Positions 26,156 through 34,924 of a stretch of 64,000 nt of DNA are shown here, in pieces (position 1 is the stretch's first letter; every line of letters begins with the position of its first letter). The stretch is from Cohnella sp. GbtcB17. Lineage in GTDB: Bacteria > Bacillota > Bacilli > Paenibacillales > Paenibacillaceae. The stretch spans positions 1 to 64,000 of the forward strand of contig NZ_JAGXJW010000002.1 of NCBI RefSeq assembly GCF_019091135.1, read 5' to 3'. The notes beneath the pieces were generated by a model that searched no databases, was not told the DNA's origin, and saw only the letters and a list, made by a program, of their open reading frames with translations. The translations under genes and the position numbers were made by a program.

Positions 26156-28504
26156 CTACATCCCCATCGATTTTTTGATCCGGTAGTCCTTCGGCGTCGT
26201 TCCGAACCGTTTTTTGAACAGCTTGAAAAAATAGCTTTGCGAGCTGAAACCGACTTTTTCGGAAATTTCGTTGACCTGCCAGTTGTTTTTTTCCAGCAGA
26301 ATGACCGCGTTTTGCAGGCGGACTTCGTTGATGTAGTCGGCCACCGAGACCGTCTCGTACTTTTTGAAAATCCGGCCCACGTAAGCCGGCGACATCTTGA
26401 GCAGGTCCGAGATTTCCTGAAGGCTCAGGTTCGTATTGGCATAGTTCGACTGGATGACGTCCTTGATCGTGTCGACGATGACCTGGACCTTGTTCTCGAC
26501 GACCGCCTTGTGATCGACGAAGATCGCATCCAAAATTTGCACGAACGCTTCGAAAATCTCGCCCAGCGTCTCCTTCTCAAACACGAGGCCGTCGACAGAG
26601 CGCAGGTCAAGCGTAAGCGGCGATACTTTGTTCTGGTTGATCTCGCGGATCGTCTGCTTGATGATGATGCCGACATGGACGACCGACTGGATGACCGCGT
26701 CCGAGCTCATGCCGGAGATGACGGCGCGGATGCGGTCCAGCTCCTGATGGACCTGCTCCTGCCGGCCCGACTTGATGCCTTCGATCAGCTTGCGTTCGAG
26801 CTCCGGCGGGATCTGAGCGTCGTGGTTGTACTGCCTCTCCTGCACAAGCTCGGGCGTGATCACCGCATTCGCGCCGACGTTCATCCGGTATTGCAAATAG
26901 TCGAGTGCCCGCTCGTAAGCATATGTCAGCTCGCCGTGGGACGGCACGAGGTCGCTGAGTGCCACCGTGAACGTAATGTGGTACAGATCGCCCACGATCG
27001 TCTGCGCCTTCCGCATGGACGCCGCGATCCGCTCGTACGTATCCTCGTCCGGCTTGCCGATGTCGAACAGCAGCACGAAGTGCTCCTCCCGAAGATCGAC
27101 CGCGTCCACGGGAAGCACCTCGGAGACGACCTCCTGCACGATGTTGGAGACGGCGAACTGCAGCAGCTTCAAATCCAGTCCTCTGGTTTCTTTGAGCTTC
27201 TTGTAGTCGTCCACCTTGACGACGCCGAGCACGAACGGCCACTCCAGATCGGTCTTGAGGTACCCCCGCTCGCGGAAGGAACGCAGCTCATCCTGCGAGA
27301 TCGCCGTGCTGTCGGTCACGAGCTTGCGAAGGTGGTAAGAGCAAATAATATTTTCATTGCCGGCCTGCCTGGACTGTTCCGAGGCGAGCTTGTCGACGAG
27401 CCGGTCGTAAATGTCGGTGACATAGCTGAATTCGTCCTTGCCCTGCGGCCGATCCACAGCTACGCCGGGCACGCGTTCGGTTTGCTTGAGCAGCACGTTG
27501 ACCGGATTGTACAGCTTGTTGGACACGAACAGCGAAGCGAGGAGCGCCAGGAAAAAGGAGATGGCGGCTACGGTAATGAACACCTTTTTGAGCTGCTCGA
27601 TCTGGGCCAGCACGCCCGTATAAGGCTCGATGTCCACGATAACCCAGTTCGTCGACGCGTTCGCCATGTAGTTCACGATCTGCTTCTGGCCGTCCAGCTT
27701 GTAGGTGAACTGGGACACCGCCTGATTCGAAGCGTCGATTTTTCTGTAGATCTCTTCCTTGAGCTCGGAAAGCCCTTTGTCCGCCGGCGCGACGGGGCTG
27801 TAGATCTCCTTGTTCTGATCGAGGATGAAGATGCGATTGGACGGATCGTCCGACGTCGCGTTCATCAGCTCGAGCTTCTGGAACAGCCATTCCGGCTTGA
27901 TATTGATAATGAGAGCGCTGTCGGTTTTGTTGTAGGCATCGATCGAGTCGTACATGTAGAGCGAGAAAATTTCCTGCACGTTTTGCGGACGCTCGGTGTT
28001 GGGCGCATAGGCGACCGGCATCAGCTGCATTTTGTAGATAGGCTTGGTGCCGGCCAGATAGCTTTTTGTAATGTCCATCAGATTGCTCTTGGGGTTCGAT
28101 ATCGAATCGTCGCCGCTCGTAAAGTAGGTGTCCCGCTTGCTGTTGTAAAAAACGATGGAGTGAACGAACGAATTGTAGGCGATCGTTTTGTTCAGCTTGT
28201 TGATCCGCGTCGTATCCTCGAACCGGTCCGGCTCCCGGCTGAACAGCAGATGAGCCATGTCGTTATCGTAATAAAGCGAGATGGCGAAGTTTTTGACCGT
28301 CTCGTTCATATAGGAAATGTTGTAGTTGATCTGGGAGAGCACCTTCTCGTTGGCTTCCCGCTGGGAGTCGAGGCTGATCTTCTTCGAATACATGTACGCG
28401 GACAGCAAGGAAGCGAGCATCGACGCCACGATCAACAGATTGATCGAGAGCATGATGCGCATCAGGTATTTGCGTTCTCTGTATTTTCGCAGGTAGTGTG
28501 TCAT
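26156..28504 (-). CDS. Membrane-bound AraC-type regulator A
   Basis: 782 residues. A first helix is at about 16-38, an extracellular double-Cache-like region at 40-305, a second helix at about 308-330, a HAMP-like stretch, a central helical domain, and an AraC DNA-binding domain at the C-terminus (about 685-782: LSLQEISDLLKMSPAYVGRI and VNEISEKVGFSSQSYFFKLF). This one-component class senses extracellular signals (often sugar or a binding protein) and binds DNA from the membrane. GGAGGGG precedes the ATG. A near-identical AAAGTGCA palindrome sits upstream of this gene and of the beta-helix gene, so it is probably autoregulated and controls the cluster. Confidence 0.9.
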   Translation of the reverse strand: MTHYLRKYRERKYLMRIMLSINLLIVASMLASLLSAYMYSKKISLDSQREANEKVLSQINYNISYMNETVKNFAISLYYDNDMAHLLFSREPDRFEDTTRINKLNKTIAYNSFVHSIVFYNSKRDTYFTSGDDSISNPKSNLMDITKSYLAGTKPIYKMQLMPVAYAPNTERPQNVQEIFSLYMYDSIDAYNKTDSALIINIKPEWLFQKLELMNATSDDPSNRIFILDQNKEIYSPVAPADKGLSELKEEIYRKIDASNQAVSQFTYKLDGQKQIVNYMANASTNWVIVDIEPYTGVLAQIEQLKKVFITVAAISFFLALLASLFVSNKLYNPVNVLLKQTERVPGVAVDRPQGKDEFSYVTDIYDRLVDKLASEQSRQAGNENIICSYHLRKLVTDSTAISQDELRSFRERGYLKTDLEWPFVLGVVKVDDYKKLKETRGLDLKLLQFAVSNIVQEVVSEVLPVDAVDLREEHFVLLFDIGKPDEDTYERIAASMRKAQTIVGDLYHITFTVALSDLVPSHGELTYAYERALDYLQYRMNVGANAVITPELVQERQYNHDAQIPPELERKLIEGIKSGRQEQVHQELDRIRAVISGMSSDAVIQSVVHVGIIIKQTIREINQNKVSPLTLDLRSVDGLVFEKETLGEIFEAFVQILDAIFVDHKAVVENKVQVIVDTIKDVIQSNYANTNLSLQEISDLLKMSPAYVGRIFKKYETVSVADYINEVRLQNAVILLEKNNWQVNEISEKVGFSSQSYFFKLFKKRFGTTPKDYRIKKSMGM

Positions 28505-28550
28505 GGCTGATCCCCTCCATCTCTACCTTAACAGGAATACAAACGAAGAG

Positions 28551-28573
28551 AAAAGTGCAAAATCCGCACTTTT
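28551..28573. promoter_or_regulatory. AAAGTGCA palindrome upstream of AraC regulator A
   Basis: AAAAGTGC-AAAATCC-GCACTTTT with GAG/CTC extensions (28548-28576), 11 bp in each arm. It lies 47-69 bases upstream of the regulator start and shares 22 of 23 positions with the element at 26090. Confidence 0.7.
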
Positions 28574-28591
28574 CTCCATTAGAGACAACCC

Positions 28592-28620
28592 AAAAAGTTT
28601 CAATATTACAGCGATTGAAA
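28592..28620 (-). terminator. Terminator of the catabolic operon
   Basis: TTTCAAT (28598-28604) pairs with ATTGAAA (28614-28620) and is followed on the minus strand by CTTTTTGGG. It lies just past the stop of the enolase-superfamily gene. Confidence 0.6.
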
Positions 28621-28626
28621 TGATTG

Positions 28627-29922
28627 CTATTCCAAACGGCACAGCGAATCGTCGTAAGCGCTTCGGTCGAGCGCGCCTCCGCTGCGCGCGTAAAAGACCT
28701 CGTCGAGCCGGAACATGCCGGACTCCGCTTCGATCCAAGCGCCTTCCGGAATCGGATGGCGGCGCTTCATCTCCGCCCAATGCCGGTAATTTTGCCCCCC
28801 GTTCGATTCGATCAGCCCCATGGCAAGTCCGGGGAGCGGCGCGAGGCGCGCGGCCAGGTTTTTGTTCCAATCGACCATAACGGGATTGGCCGTCAGATCG
28901 GCGCAGAAGCAAGGAATCCCGTAGGCGGCCGCAACCCGAGCGATCCGCAGGCTCATGCTCATCGTCTTGGCGACGGGCTTGAGCGCGAACGCCCCGTAGC
29001 CCATCTGGATGCGGGCGAGCGCATCTCCTTCGTCGTGCACGCTCTCGTCGGCCGCCACGCGTACGGGAAGGTCCGCCACGCTCTCATGCACATGCTCGGG
29101 GAACGGTTCCTCGACGACCAGGATGCGATCCAGCGCGCCTATCTTTTCGGCCGCATCGATCAGCCGGTGCAACGCGGCCTTGCTCTCGTAGCGTCCGTTA
29201 ATGTCCAGATAATAAGCGATCTTCCCGTTCGTGGTATGCGGACAGTCGCGGCGCTCCGCGATCCGGTGAATGTCCTCGAGCCGCCGGATGTCCCAGGCGA
29301 GCATCTTGTCCGGATCGCCGTCGCCGGCCGGATCGGATCCAAGCTTGATCTTCAGGACGAAGCAGCCTTCGTCCAGCAGCGCCTCGACGTCCGCGGCCGT
29401 CATGCCGTAGGAGACGACCGGCGTGCAGGCCAGGCGATCGTGACGGGCCGTCAGCGCGGAGCGATAGGCTTCGGGCACCAGCTCGAAGAAGGAAGCTTCC
29501 GGATGCCGACCCGCGAGCAGCGCCCATGCGGCATGGTCGACCGGCACGAGCGCGTTCAGTCCGAAGGTCGCGCGGAGCCGTCCGCGGCCCCACTCCCGGT
29601 CCGCGTAGGCGAGCGTCGGGCCGGTCAGGCTGTCCAGCAGGTCGAGCGGTGTCCCGAAGGACATGCCCGCCGCGGTATCCAGCGCATGCGCGGTGATCGC
29701 TTGCATAAACGCGTTGCCCCGCTCGTGGCCCCACCGCGCATGCACTTCGGGGCCGGACCACAGCACGCTCTGGACGCCCAGCCCGGTCGCGCGGCTGCCG
29801 ATGTCGTCCTGCAGGCAGACGACGGACTGCCACAGCTCGTCGACGTACCCGCCCTTGAAGCCGAACGGCGCCGCGAGCGGTTCGCGATGGCAGCTGAGAC
29901 TCGTTTTCTCGATCTTGATCAT
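28627..29922 (-). CDS. Enolase-superfamily enzyme (mandelate racemase/MLE type)
   Basis: 431 residues, cytoplasmic. The C-terminal barrel keeps all catalytic residues of the muconate-lactonizing-enzyme/dipeptide-epimerase branch: KIK (Lys191 and Lys193), metal ligands Asp240 (YLDIN), Glu271 (VVEEPFPE) and Asp292 in ADES, and Lys315 in ALKP. It abstracts a proton next to a carboxylate, so its substrate carries an acid group; epimerase or dehydratase cannot be decided. Its ATG overlaps the stop of the preceding oxidoreductase gene (ATGA). It is last in an operon with a 2-hydroxyacid dehydrogenase, a nitrilase-like amidase and the oxidoreductase. Confidence 0.88.
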   Translation of the reverse strand: MIKIEKTSLSCHREPLAAPFGFKGGYVDELWQSVVCLQDDIGSRATGLGVQSVLWSGPEVHARWGHERGNAFMQAITAHALDTAAGMSFGTPLDLLDSLTGPTLAYADREWGRGRLRATFGLNALVPVDHAAWALLAGRHPEASFFELVPEAYRSALTARHDRLACTPVVSYGMTAADVEALLDEGCFVLKIKLGSDPAGDGDPDKMLAWDIRRLEDIHRIAERRDCPHTTNGKIAYYLDINGRYESKAALHRLIDAAEKIGALDRILVVEEPFPEHVHESVADLPVRVAADESVHDEGDALARIQMGYGAFALKPVAKTMSMSLRIARVAAAYGIPCFCADLTANPVMVDWNKNLAARLAPLPGLAMGLIESNGGQNYRHWAEMKRRHPIPEGAWIEAESGMFRLDEVFYARSGGALDRSAYDDSLCRLE

Positions 29923-30842
29923 TGTGCCTGCCCTCTCGCCTTCCTGCGGTATTGAACGGCGAATGCGGCTCCGTCGTATCCCGGCGCGGACGAAGCCGCA
30001 GCTTCGTCGAGCGAGACCGTTCGCCCGTCTTCGAGCAGGGACGTCCTTGCGGCCAATGCCGCAAGCTCGGCCTCGATCAGCTCGTCAAGCGGCGGAATGC
30101 TCGCCGTCTCGCCCGCGAGATACGGCAGCGCAGCCGCGAGGAACGAACGGTACAGCCGATCCGGATCGGCCTGCAGATGGCGAACCTCGCGCTCCGAGAC
30201 GATCGTCGCGTAGAAAGGCAAGTAGCCCGCGGTCTCGCCGACGCTGAGAAAGGCCCTGCGCCCGTCCCGCCAGACGAGCTCGACCTGCTGCTGGACGTGG
30301 ACGCCGGCGGACCGGACGCTCGCAAGTCCCGGTCCCATGATCGCGAGCATGAGACCGTAGGCGTGGATGCCGTAGTTGAAGTCGTCCACGGAGCAGCCGG
30401 CCAGCGCCATCACGATCCGGTCCCCGGGATCGCGCGATTGGCGCCAGGCTTCAACCTCTTCGCAGAAGCGCAGCGCCGAGCCGCCGGCGATCCGGACGCC
30501 GCTTTGCGACCAGGCGAGCAGCTGCCGGATGTCGCGCGCGTTGCCGGCGATCGGCTTGTCGATGAGAATCGCCTTGCCCGCTTCGGCGAACGGACGCGCC
30601 CGCTCCACATGCAGGTCCCAATTCACGCTATGGACGATGGCTGCGTCCACCAGCGCCGGCATCTCCGGCAGCCGGTCGCAAACGACCGGGATGCCGTGCT
30701 TCGCGGCGAACACGGCGGCTGCGCCCGCGTCGTGTACCGTGCCGCCGTCGAATACGGCCGTTATCTCATGGCCCATTTCTTGCAGGATCGGGACCCAGGC
30801 GTTCGGATGGGAGGTGTCCAGATCGACGATTCCGATTTTCAA
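29919..30842 (-). CDS. Gfo/Idh/MocA-like oxidoreductase, short form
   Basis: 307 residues, an NAD(P)-binding Gfo/Idh/MocA relative. It begins MKIGIVDLDTSHPNAW, where the usual GxGxxG is replaced by D-L-D-T-S-H, as in a known divergent subgroup. IVHSVNWDLHVERARPFAE and LIDKPIAGN (variant of EKP) are visible. The start is TTG at 30840-30842 with GAGGAGG 8 bases upstream. It lies between the nitrilase-like gene and the enolase-superfamily gene. Unlike the two cysteine-rich homologues elsewhere in the window it lacks the Cys cluster, so it likely has another substrate. Confidence 0.82.
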   Translation of the reverse strand: MKIGIVDLDTSHPNAWVPILQEMGHEITAVFDGGTVHDAGAAAVFAAKHGIPVVCDRLPEMPALVDAAIVHSVNWDLHVERARPFAEAGKAILIDKPIAGNARDIRQLLAWSQSGVRIAGGSALRFCEEVEAWRQSRDPGDRIVMALAGCSVDDFNYGIHAYGLMLAIMGPGLASVRSAGVHVQQQVELVWRDGRRAFLSVGETAGYLPFYATIVSEREVRHLQADPDRLYRSFLAAALPYLAGETASIPPLDELIEAELAALAARTSLLEDGRTVSLDEAAASSAPGYDGAAFAVQYRRKARGQAQ

Positions 30843-30858
30843 AGCGCATGCCTCCTCA

Positions 30859-31809
30859 TCAGGGCGTCATCCGGCCCGGCTCATGCCTCGACCGGTCCGC
30901 CCGGGCGAAGTAATCGTCCAGCAGCTCCAGCTCGAACTCCGCCACGATATCGTCCGCCGTCACATCCTCCGATTCGCTCGTCAGCAGCACGCACCCCAGG
31001 TAGCCGGGGTCGTGGATGACGACCGACGGGCCGTATTTGCGCTTGATCGCCGGGAACTTGGCGTCGTTCTCGTCGATATGGAGCACGACGTAGTCGAGAT
31101 TGACGCGGGCCGTAATGAACGAGTAGTAGTTCGTGCTGCTGGCCGCCGTCTCGCCAAGCGGCGTCACGATCGTGCAAGGCGCTCCCGCGACCGCTCCGGC
31201 GAAGTAAGAGCGGCAGGCATACGCCCAGTAGCCCTGCATCAGACCGCCGTGGTACATCGAAGGAAACACGATGAGGTCCGGCTTCGCGGCGGCATAACGG
31301 CGCAGCAGCTCCTCGAAATTAAGGTCGAAGCAGATCGCGGGCGCCACCCGCCCGAAGTCGCATTCGAAGATCGGCGCCTCCCGGCCGTACAGAATGTTCG
31401 TCTTGGCGTGCTCGTCGGGCGTCAGATGGTTTTTGACATAAACGCCCGTCACGCCGCCCATGCGGTCGATCAGCTGCAGCTCGTTCAGCCACATGCCGTC
31501 GTCGGCTTCGACATGCGCGGGATAGACGATATAACACCCGTGCCGGCGTGCGGCGTCCGCGAAGAAGTCGCGGATCCGGTCCTTGCGCGCGCGGTAATAC
31601 GACAGGCGCCGCTCCAGCGGGAAGCCGAGCGGGTCCGGCCGGTCGCAGGCTTCCGGCAGGACGATCAGGTCGGGCCGGTCCGGCAGCACCCGGACGAGCT
31701 GCGCCTGCCAGTGGGCGATCATCCGCGCGATCGCCTCCTCGTCTGAGACGTCGGCCGGCACGGCGAGCGGCCGGGGACCGAGACAGCTGATGGTCACGTA
31801 ATTGGCCAT
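30859..31809 (-). CDS. Nitrilase-superfamily carbon-nitrogen hydrolase
   Basis: 316 residues. The catalytic triad of the superfamily is present: Glu53 (IVLPEA), Lys126 (YVKNHL) and Cys160 (APAICFDLNFEE). Members cut amides, ureas or nitriles. The substrate is unknown; in this operon it may release an amine or an acyl group from a modified sugar or sugar acid. AAAGGGG precedes the ATG at 31807-31809. It is 22 bases downstream of the 2-hydroxyacid dehydrogenase gene and 16 bases upstream of the oxidoreductase gene, so it is part of one operon. Confidence 0.87.
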   Translation of the reverse strand: MANYVTISCLGPRPLAVPADVSDEEAIARMIAHWQAQLVRVLPDRPDLIVLPEACDRPDPLGFPLERRLSYYRARKDRIRDFFADAARRHGCYIVYPAHVEADDGMWLNELQLIDRMGGVTGVYVKNHLTPDEHAKTNILYGREAPIFECDFGRVAPAICFDLNFEELLRRYAAAKPDLIVFPSMYHGGLMQGYWAYACRSYFAGAVAGAPCTIVTPLGETAASSTNYYSFITARVNLDYVVLHIDENDAKFPAIKRKYGPSVVIHDPGYLGCVLLTSESEDVTADDIVAEFELELLDDYFARADRSRHEPGRMTP

Positions 31810-31831
31810 TTGGCATTTTGCCCCTTTCTCG

Positions 31832-32818
31832 TTAAGCGAGCAGGTGCAGCTGGTCGGCCCGCACTTCGCCGGCGAGCGGCTCGCCGTCCATGAACGCCTC
31901 CGCGTCGAGCACGACGGACTGCGCGATCCGCCGCAGCCCGTTGTTCACGGCACCCGCGATATGCGGCGTCAGCACGACGTTCGGCAGGCCGCGCAGCGGA
32001 TGGTCCGCGCCGGGCGGCTCGGGGTCGGTCACGTCCAGACAGGCGAAAAACCGGCCTTTGCGAAGCTCATCCACAAGCGCGTCCTCGTCGATAACCGAGC
32101 CGCGCGCCGTATTGATGAGCACGCAGTCGTCCTTCATGAGCGCGAACCGTTCCCGGTTGAACATGCGATACGTCTCGGGCAGCGACGGCAGGTGGATGGA
32201 GATGACGTCGCTCTGCGCCAGCAGCGCTTCGAACGTCACCTTGCGCGCGCCCATCGCCTTCGCCTGCGCCTCGGTGACGAACGGATCGTACACCGCGATG
32301 TCCACGTCGAACTGGCGCAGCAGCTTGATATAGTGGGAGCCCGCCTTGCCTGCGCCGACGACGCCGATCGTGACGCCGTACACCTCGCGGACGTTCGCAC
32401 CGTCTCCCCAGCCGCCGTCCCGCGTCTCGCGGACAAGCCGCCACATGTCCTTCAGCGAAGCGATCGTGAAGCAGAGCGCCGTCTCCGCGACGCCTTGGCC
32501 GAGCGCGGCCGTCGCGTTGGACACGCGGATGCCTCTGTTCCAGAGCTCGGGCGTAATGATCGGCTTCACGGTGCCTGCGGCGTGGAGCACCAGCTGCAGC
32601 TTCGGAGCGGCGTCCAGCACGCGCGCGGTCAGCGGGCCGCAGCCCCATGACGTGATCGCGATATCGGCGCCGCGAATGACTTCCGCAAGCTGCGCCTCGG
32701 ACGGATCGCCGGCCGTCTCGTTAACGACGACGTCGCCCAGCTTGCGAAGACGGTCGAGATGTTGCTGCGCGAACACTTTTTCCCGCTGTTCCTTGCCTTG
32801 CAGCAGCGCGATTTTCAT
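31832..32818 (-). CDS. D-isomer-specific 2-hydroxyacid dehydrogenase
   Basis: 328 residues. The NAD-binding Rossmann motif GVVGAGKAGSHYI starts at about 152, and the catalytic trio is Arg239 (NTARGSVID), Glu267 (TDPEPPG) and His286 (TPHIAG). The family oxidises D-2-hydroxyacids to 2-oxoacids, or the reverse. Two ATGs lie six bases apart; the second (MKIALLQ, 32818) has GGAGG at 8 bases and was chosen, the first is only 2 bases from the site. It starts the four-gene catabolic part after the binding-protein genes. Its substrate is unknown; sugar acids fit the neighbours. Confidence 0.9.
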   Translation of the reverse strand: MKIALLQGKEQREKVFAQQHLDRLRKLGDVVVNETAGDPSEAQLAEVIRGADIAITSWGCGPLTARVLDAAPKLQLVLHAAGTVKPIITPELWNRGIRVSNATAALGQGVAETALCFTIASLKDMWRLVRETRDGGWGDGANVREVYGVTIGVVGAGKAGSHYIKLLRQFDVDIAVYDPFVTEAQAKAMGARKVTFEALLAQSDVISIHLPSLPETYRMFNRERFALMKDDCVLINTARGSVIDEDALVDELRKGRFFACLDVTDPEPPGADHPLRGLPNVVLTPHIAGAVNNGLRRIAQSVVLDAEAFMDGEPLAGEVRADQLHLLA

Positions 32819-32842
32819 CTGCATATCCTCCCGTACCGCGAA

Positions 32843-32875
32843 GAAAATAGACGGGGACGAGCCCGGTCTATTTTC
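32843..32875 (-). other. Stem-loop between binding protein A and the catabolic genes
   Basis: GAAAATAGAC and GTCTATTTTC form a 10-bp stem that can extend inward through GGGG/CCC. It lies between the stop of the binding protein and the ribosome site of the dehydrogenase. It may be a partial terminator or a processing site that lowers expression of the downstream enzymes. Confidence 0.5.
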
Positions 32876-32921
32876 CGCGTCGGCTATCAAATTGAGTAGG
32901 GCGCCGGCACGCAAGCCCGGC

Positions 32922-34493
32922 TTATTGCTTGCCGTTGGCGGCGAGCCATTCGTTCAGCTGCTTCTGCTTCTCGGCGCGGATCTTTTCGGCCCCCGCCTTC
33001 TTCAGCTTCTCCTCGTAGATCGGCAGATACTTCGCCGGATCGAGCGTGCCGCTGCCCAGCGAGGCGGCATATTCCTCGTTCACCGCGTTCACGTTGGCAA
33101 CCTCTGTCTTGACCGGTTCGTTGTTGAACACGAAGCCGTTGTACTTGGACACGCGCGCTTCGTTGTTCATCTTGATCGTCTGCTCGATCTTGTCGGCCGG
33201 CGCGCCTTCGGGCAGGTACTCGTTGGTGATATTGCCGAAGATCCAGTCCGTGTTCGTAAAATAGCCGGCATCCTGGTTGATCTTGATGAAGTTGCCCGTC
33301 GTCTTCTCGTAGTGCTTGCCTTCAATGCCGTAGACGAGCGTGTTATAAAGCTCCTTGTCGGTGTTGACGAGCTCGAGGAACATCATCGCGCGCTCCGGAT
33401 TTTTGGACGTCCGGCTGATCGCGTTCAGCGTGCTGGCCGCCCCCGTGAAGACGGGCTCTCCCATCGGGACAAGTACGACGTCGTAGCCGCCGTCGGCCGC
33501 CTTGTACTCGACCTCGGAGCCCGGCTTGCCCGTCCAGTCGAACCAGACGGCCGTCGTTCCCTTATTGTAGACGTCCGCTGCGGATTTGAGCGTCGCGGCA
33601 TTCTCGTTGATATAGCCCTTTGTATACCAGGAGTGCGCAAGCGCGTAGTTCTCCTTCATTTCCTTGGTCACGTCGGGGAGGACGGTGTTCGTCGGATCGT
33701 CGTAGTAGACCGGCACCTTCGTGTCGATGCCGTACAGCAGAGCCGTGTAGAAACCCTTCCATGTACCGAATGGCGTAATGCCCGGCTCGCCTTCCTTGAT
33801 CTGCTTCAAGAATGGCTCGAGGTCTTCCATCTTCTTGATCGTGCTCGTATCCAGCTTGTACTTGTCGATGAACCGCTTCTGAATGACAAGGCTTGCGCGC
33901 TGGGCGGAAAATTGGAAATTGGGCACGGCATAGATCTTGCCCTGCAGCGAAGCGTCGTCCCAGAACTTTTTCTCGAGCGAATCGTGCAGCTTCTGGCCGT
34001 GCGTCTTCAGCAGATCGTCAAGCGGCAGAAACGCACCCTTCAGCTGGTTCTGGTCGAACTTGAACAGCCAGCTCGACGTCCAGATGATATCCATCTTCTC
34101 GCCGGAAGCGGTCATCGTGTTCATCTTCTGCTCGTAGGTGCCGAAGTCGATCGGATTCAGCTTGACCGTCGCGTTGATCTTTTCCTTCGTGATCTTGTTC
34201 ACGGCTTCGTTCACGAGCTGAAGATCGGCGTTCGCCGCGTTTTGCGGATAGTACCAGGTCAGCTCCACGGGCGGAAGCTCGCTGCCGGCCGAAGGAGACG
34301 CGCCCGATGAAGCCGGGGACGATGCCGACGGAGCCGCGCTCGCGCTGTCTGATGGAGAAGCGCTTGCAGAAGCGTTGCCGTTATTGTTGTTGGCGTTGCC
34401 GCAGCCTGCCGCCGTGAGCGCCAGGCCCAGCGAGATGGAAGCGAGGAGCGTGGTCCGGAAACCGAACTTGCCGATGTTTGTTTTATGCAACAT
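32922..34493 (-). CDS. LplA-type extracellular solute-binding lipoprotein, SBP-A
   Basis: 523 residues, a CUT1 binding lipoprotein. Start MLHKTNIGKFGF (ATG 34491-34493) is preceded by TAGGAGGG. The lipobox is TAAGC at about residue 30, followed by a Ser/Ala/Asn-rich linker of about 45 residues. The mature part starts LPPVELTWYYPQNAANAD and shares long identical stretches with SBP-B (TNTDWIFGNITNEYLPEGAP; RAEKQKQLNEWLAANGK), so the two are a recent tandem duplication. LplA-like proteins bind oligosaccharides. Together with the LplB/YtcP-like permeases upstream it serves the same importer as SBP-B and perhaps SBP-C. Confidence 0.9.
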   Translation of the reverse strand: MLHKTNIGKFGFRTTLLASISLGLALTAAGCGNANNNNGNASASASPSDSASAAPSASSPASSGASPSAGSELPPVELTWYYPQNAANADLQLVNEAVNKITKEKINATVKLNPIDFGTYEQKMNTMTASGEKMDIIWTSSWLFKFDQNQLKGAFLPLDDLLKTHGQKLHDSLEKKFWDDASLQGKIYAVPNFQFSAQRASLVIQKRFIDKYKLDTSTIKKMEDLEPFLKQIKEGEPGITPFGTWKGFYTALLYGIDTKVPVYYDDPTNTVLPDVTKEMKENYALAHSWYTKGYINENAATLKSAADVYNKGTTAVWFDWTGKPGSEVEYKAADGGYDVVLVPMGEPVFTGAASTLNAISRTSKNPERAMMFLELVNTDKELYNTLVYGIEGKHYEKTTGNFIKINQDAGYFTNTDWIFGNITNEYLPEGAPADKIEQTIKMNNEARVSKYNGFVFNNEPVKTEVANVNAVNEEYAASLGSGTLDPAKYLPIYEEKLKKAGAEKIRAEKQKQLNEWLAANGKQ

Positions 34494-34924
34494 AAACCCT
34501 CCTAATTGGTTGGATAATGATGCCATCGAATGCATTGCAGCATGTCTCGCCACTCTCCCCGCCTCTGCCCGTTCGCCTGACGCCCGGCTTCCGGCGGGTT
34601 GCTCCCGTCGTTCGTTTCTTTCTATTTTGTTTACGCATGAACGCGTAGCGGACGGACTGAGGAGCCGTTATTCCTGTGCCTATCGCGATTCGCGGCCCGT
34701 TCGCGGACCCGGGGGACGTTATCGCGAGATTGCCGGCCTTGTTCAGCCTTGATCCGAGCAAATAACGTCCCTCCGGTCCGAAACTATCGCGAATGAACCG
34801 CTTTTTTTGCGAAATAACGTCTCCTGAGTCCGATACCGGCGCGCTTTGCCCCACTTGCCCTCTCAGTTGCGTCTATTCGCTTGCTCATCTGACGTCGCCG
34901 ACAGGTGAGCAAGCGAAGCGAGGA
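34494..34924. repeat. Intergenic region with four nested inverted copies of an AATAACG element
   Basis: No gene is seen in these 430 bases. Four copies of a 22-23 bp element (about ATAACGTC-YCC-GTCCG) occur: two on the minus strand at 34653-34674 and 34704-34726, and two on the plus strand at 34758-34780 and 34811-34832. The inner pair and the outer pair can fold as two nested stems. The hairpin at 34876-34917 follows SBP-B. Confidence 0.6.
34876..34917 (-). other. Hairpin after SBP-B
   Basis: TTCGCTTGCTCATCTG and CAGGTGAGCAAGCGAA, a 16-bp stem with one mismatch and a 10-base loop, 7 bases past the SBP-B stop. There is no T-run, so it is likely an mRNA-stabilising or weak-terminator structure. 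Confidence 0.6.

Noticed and set aside
26030..28510. Long plus-strand reading frame opposite AraC regulator A
   Set aside because: Same reason: it mirrors the AraC gene and has no plausible start or protein family.
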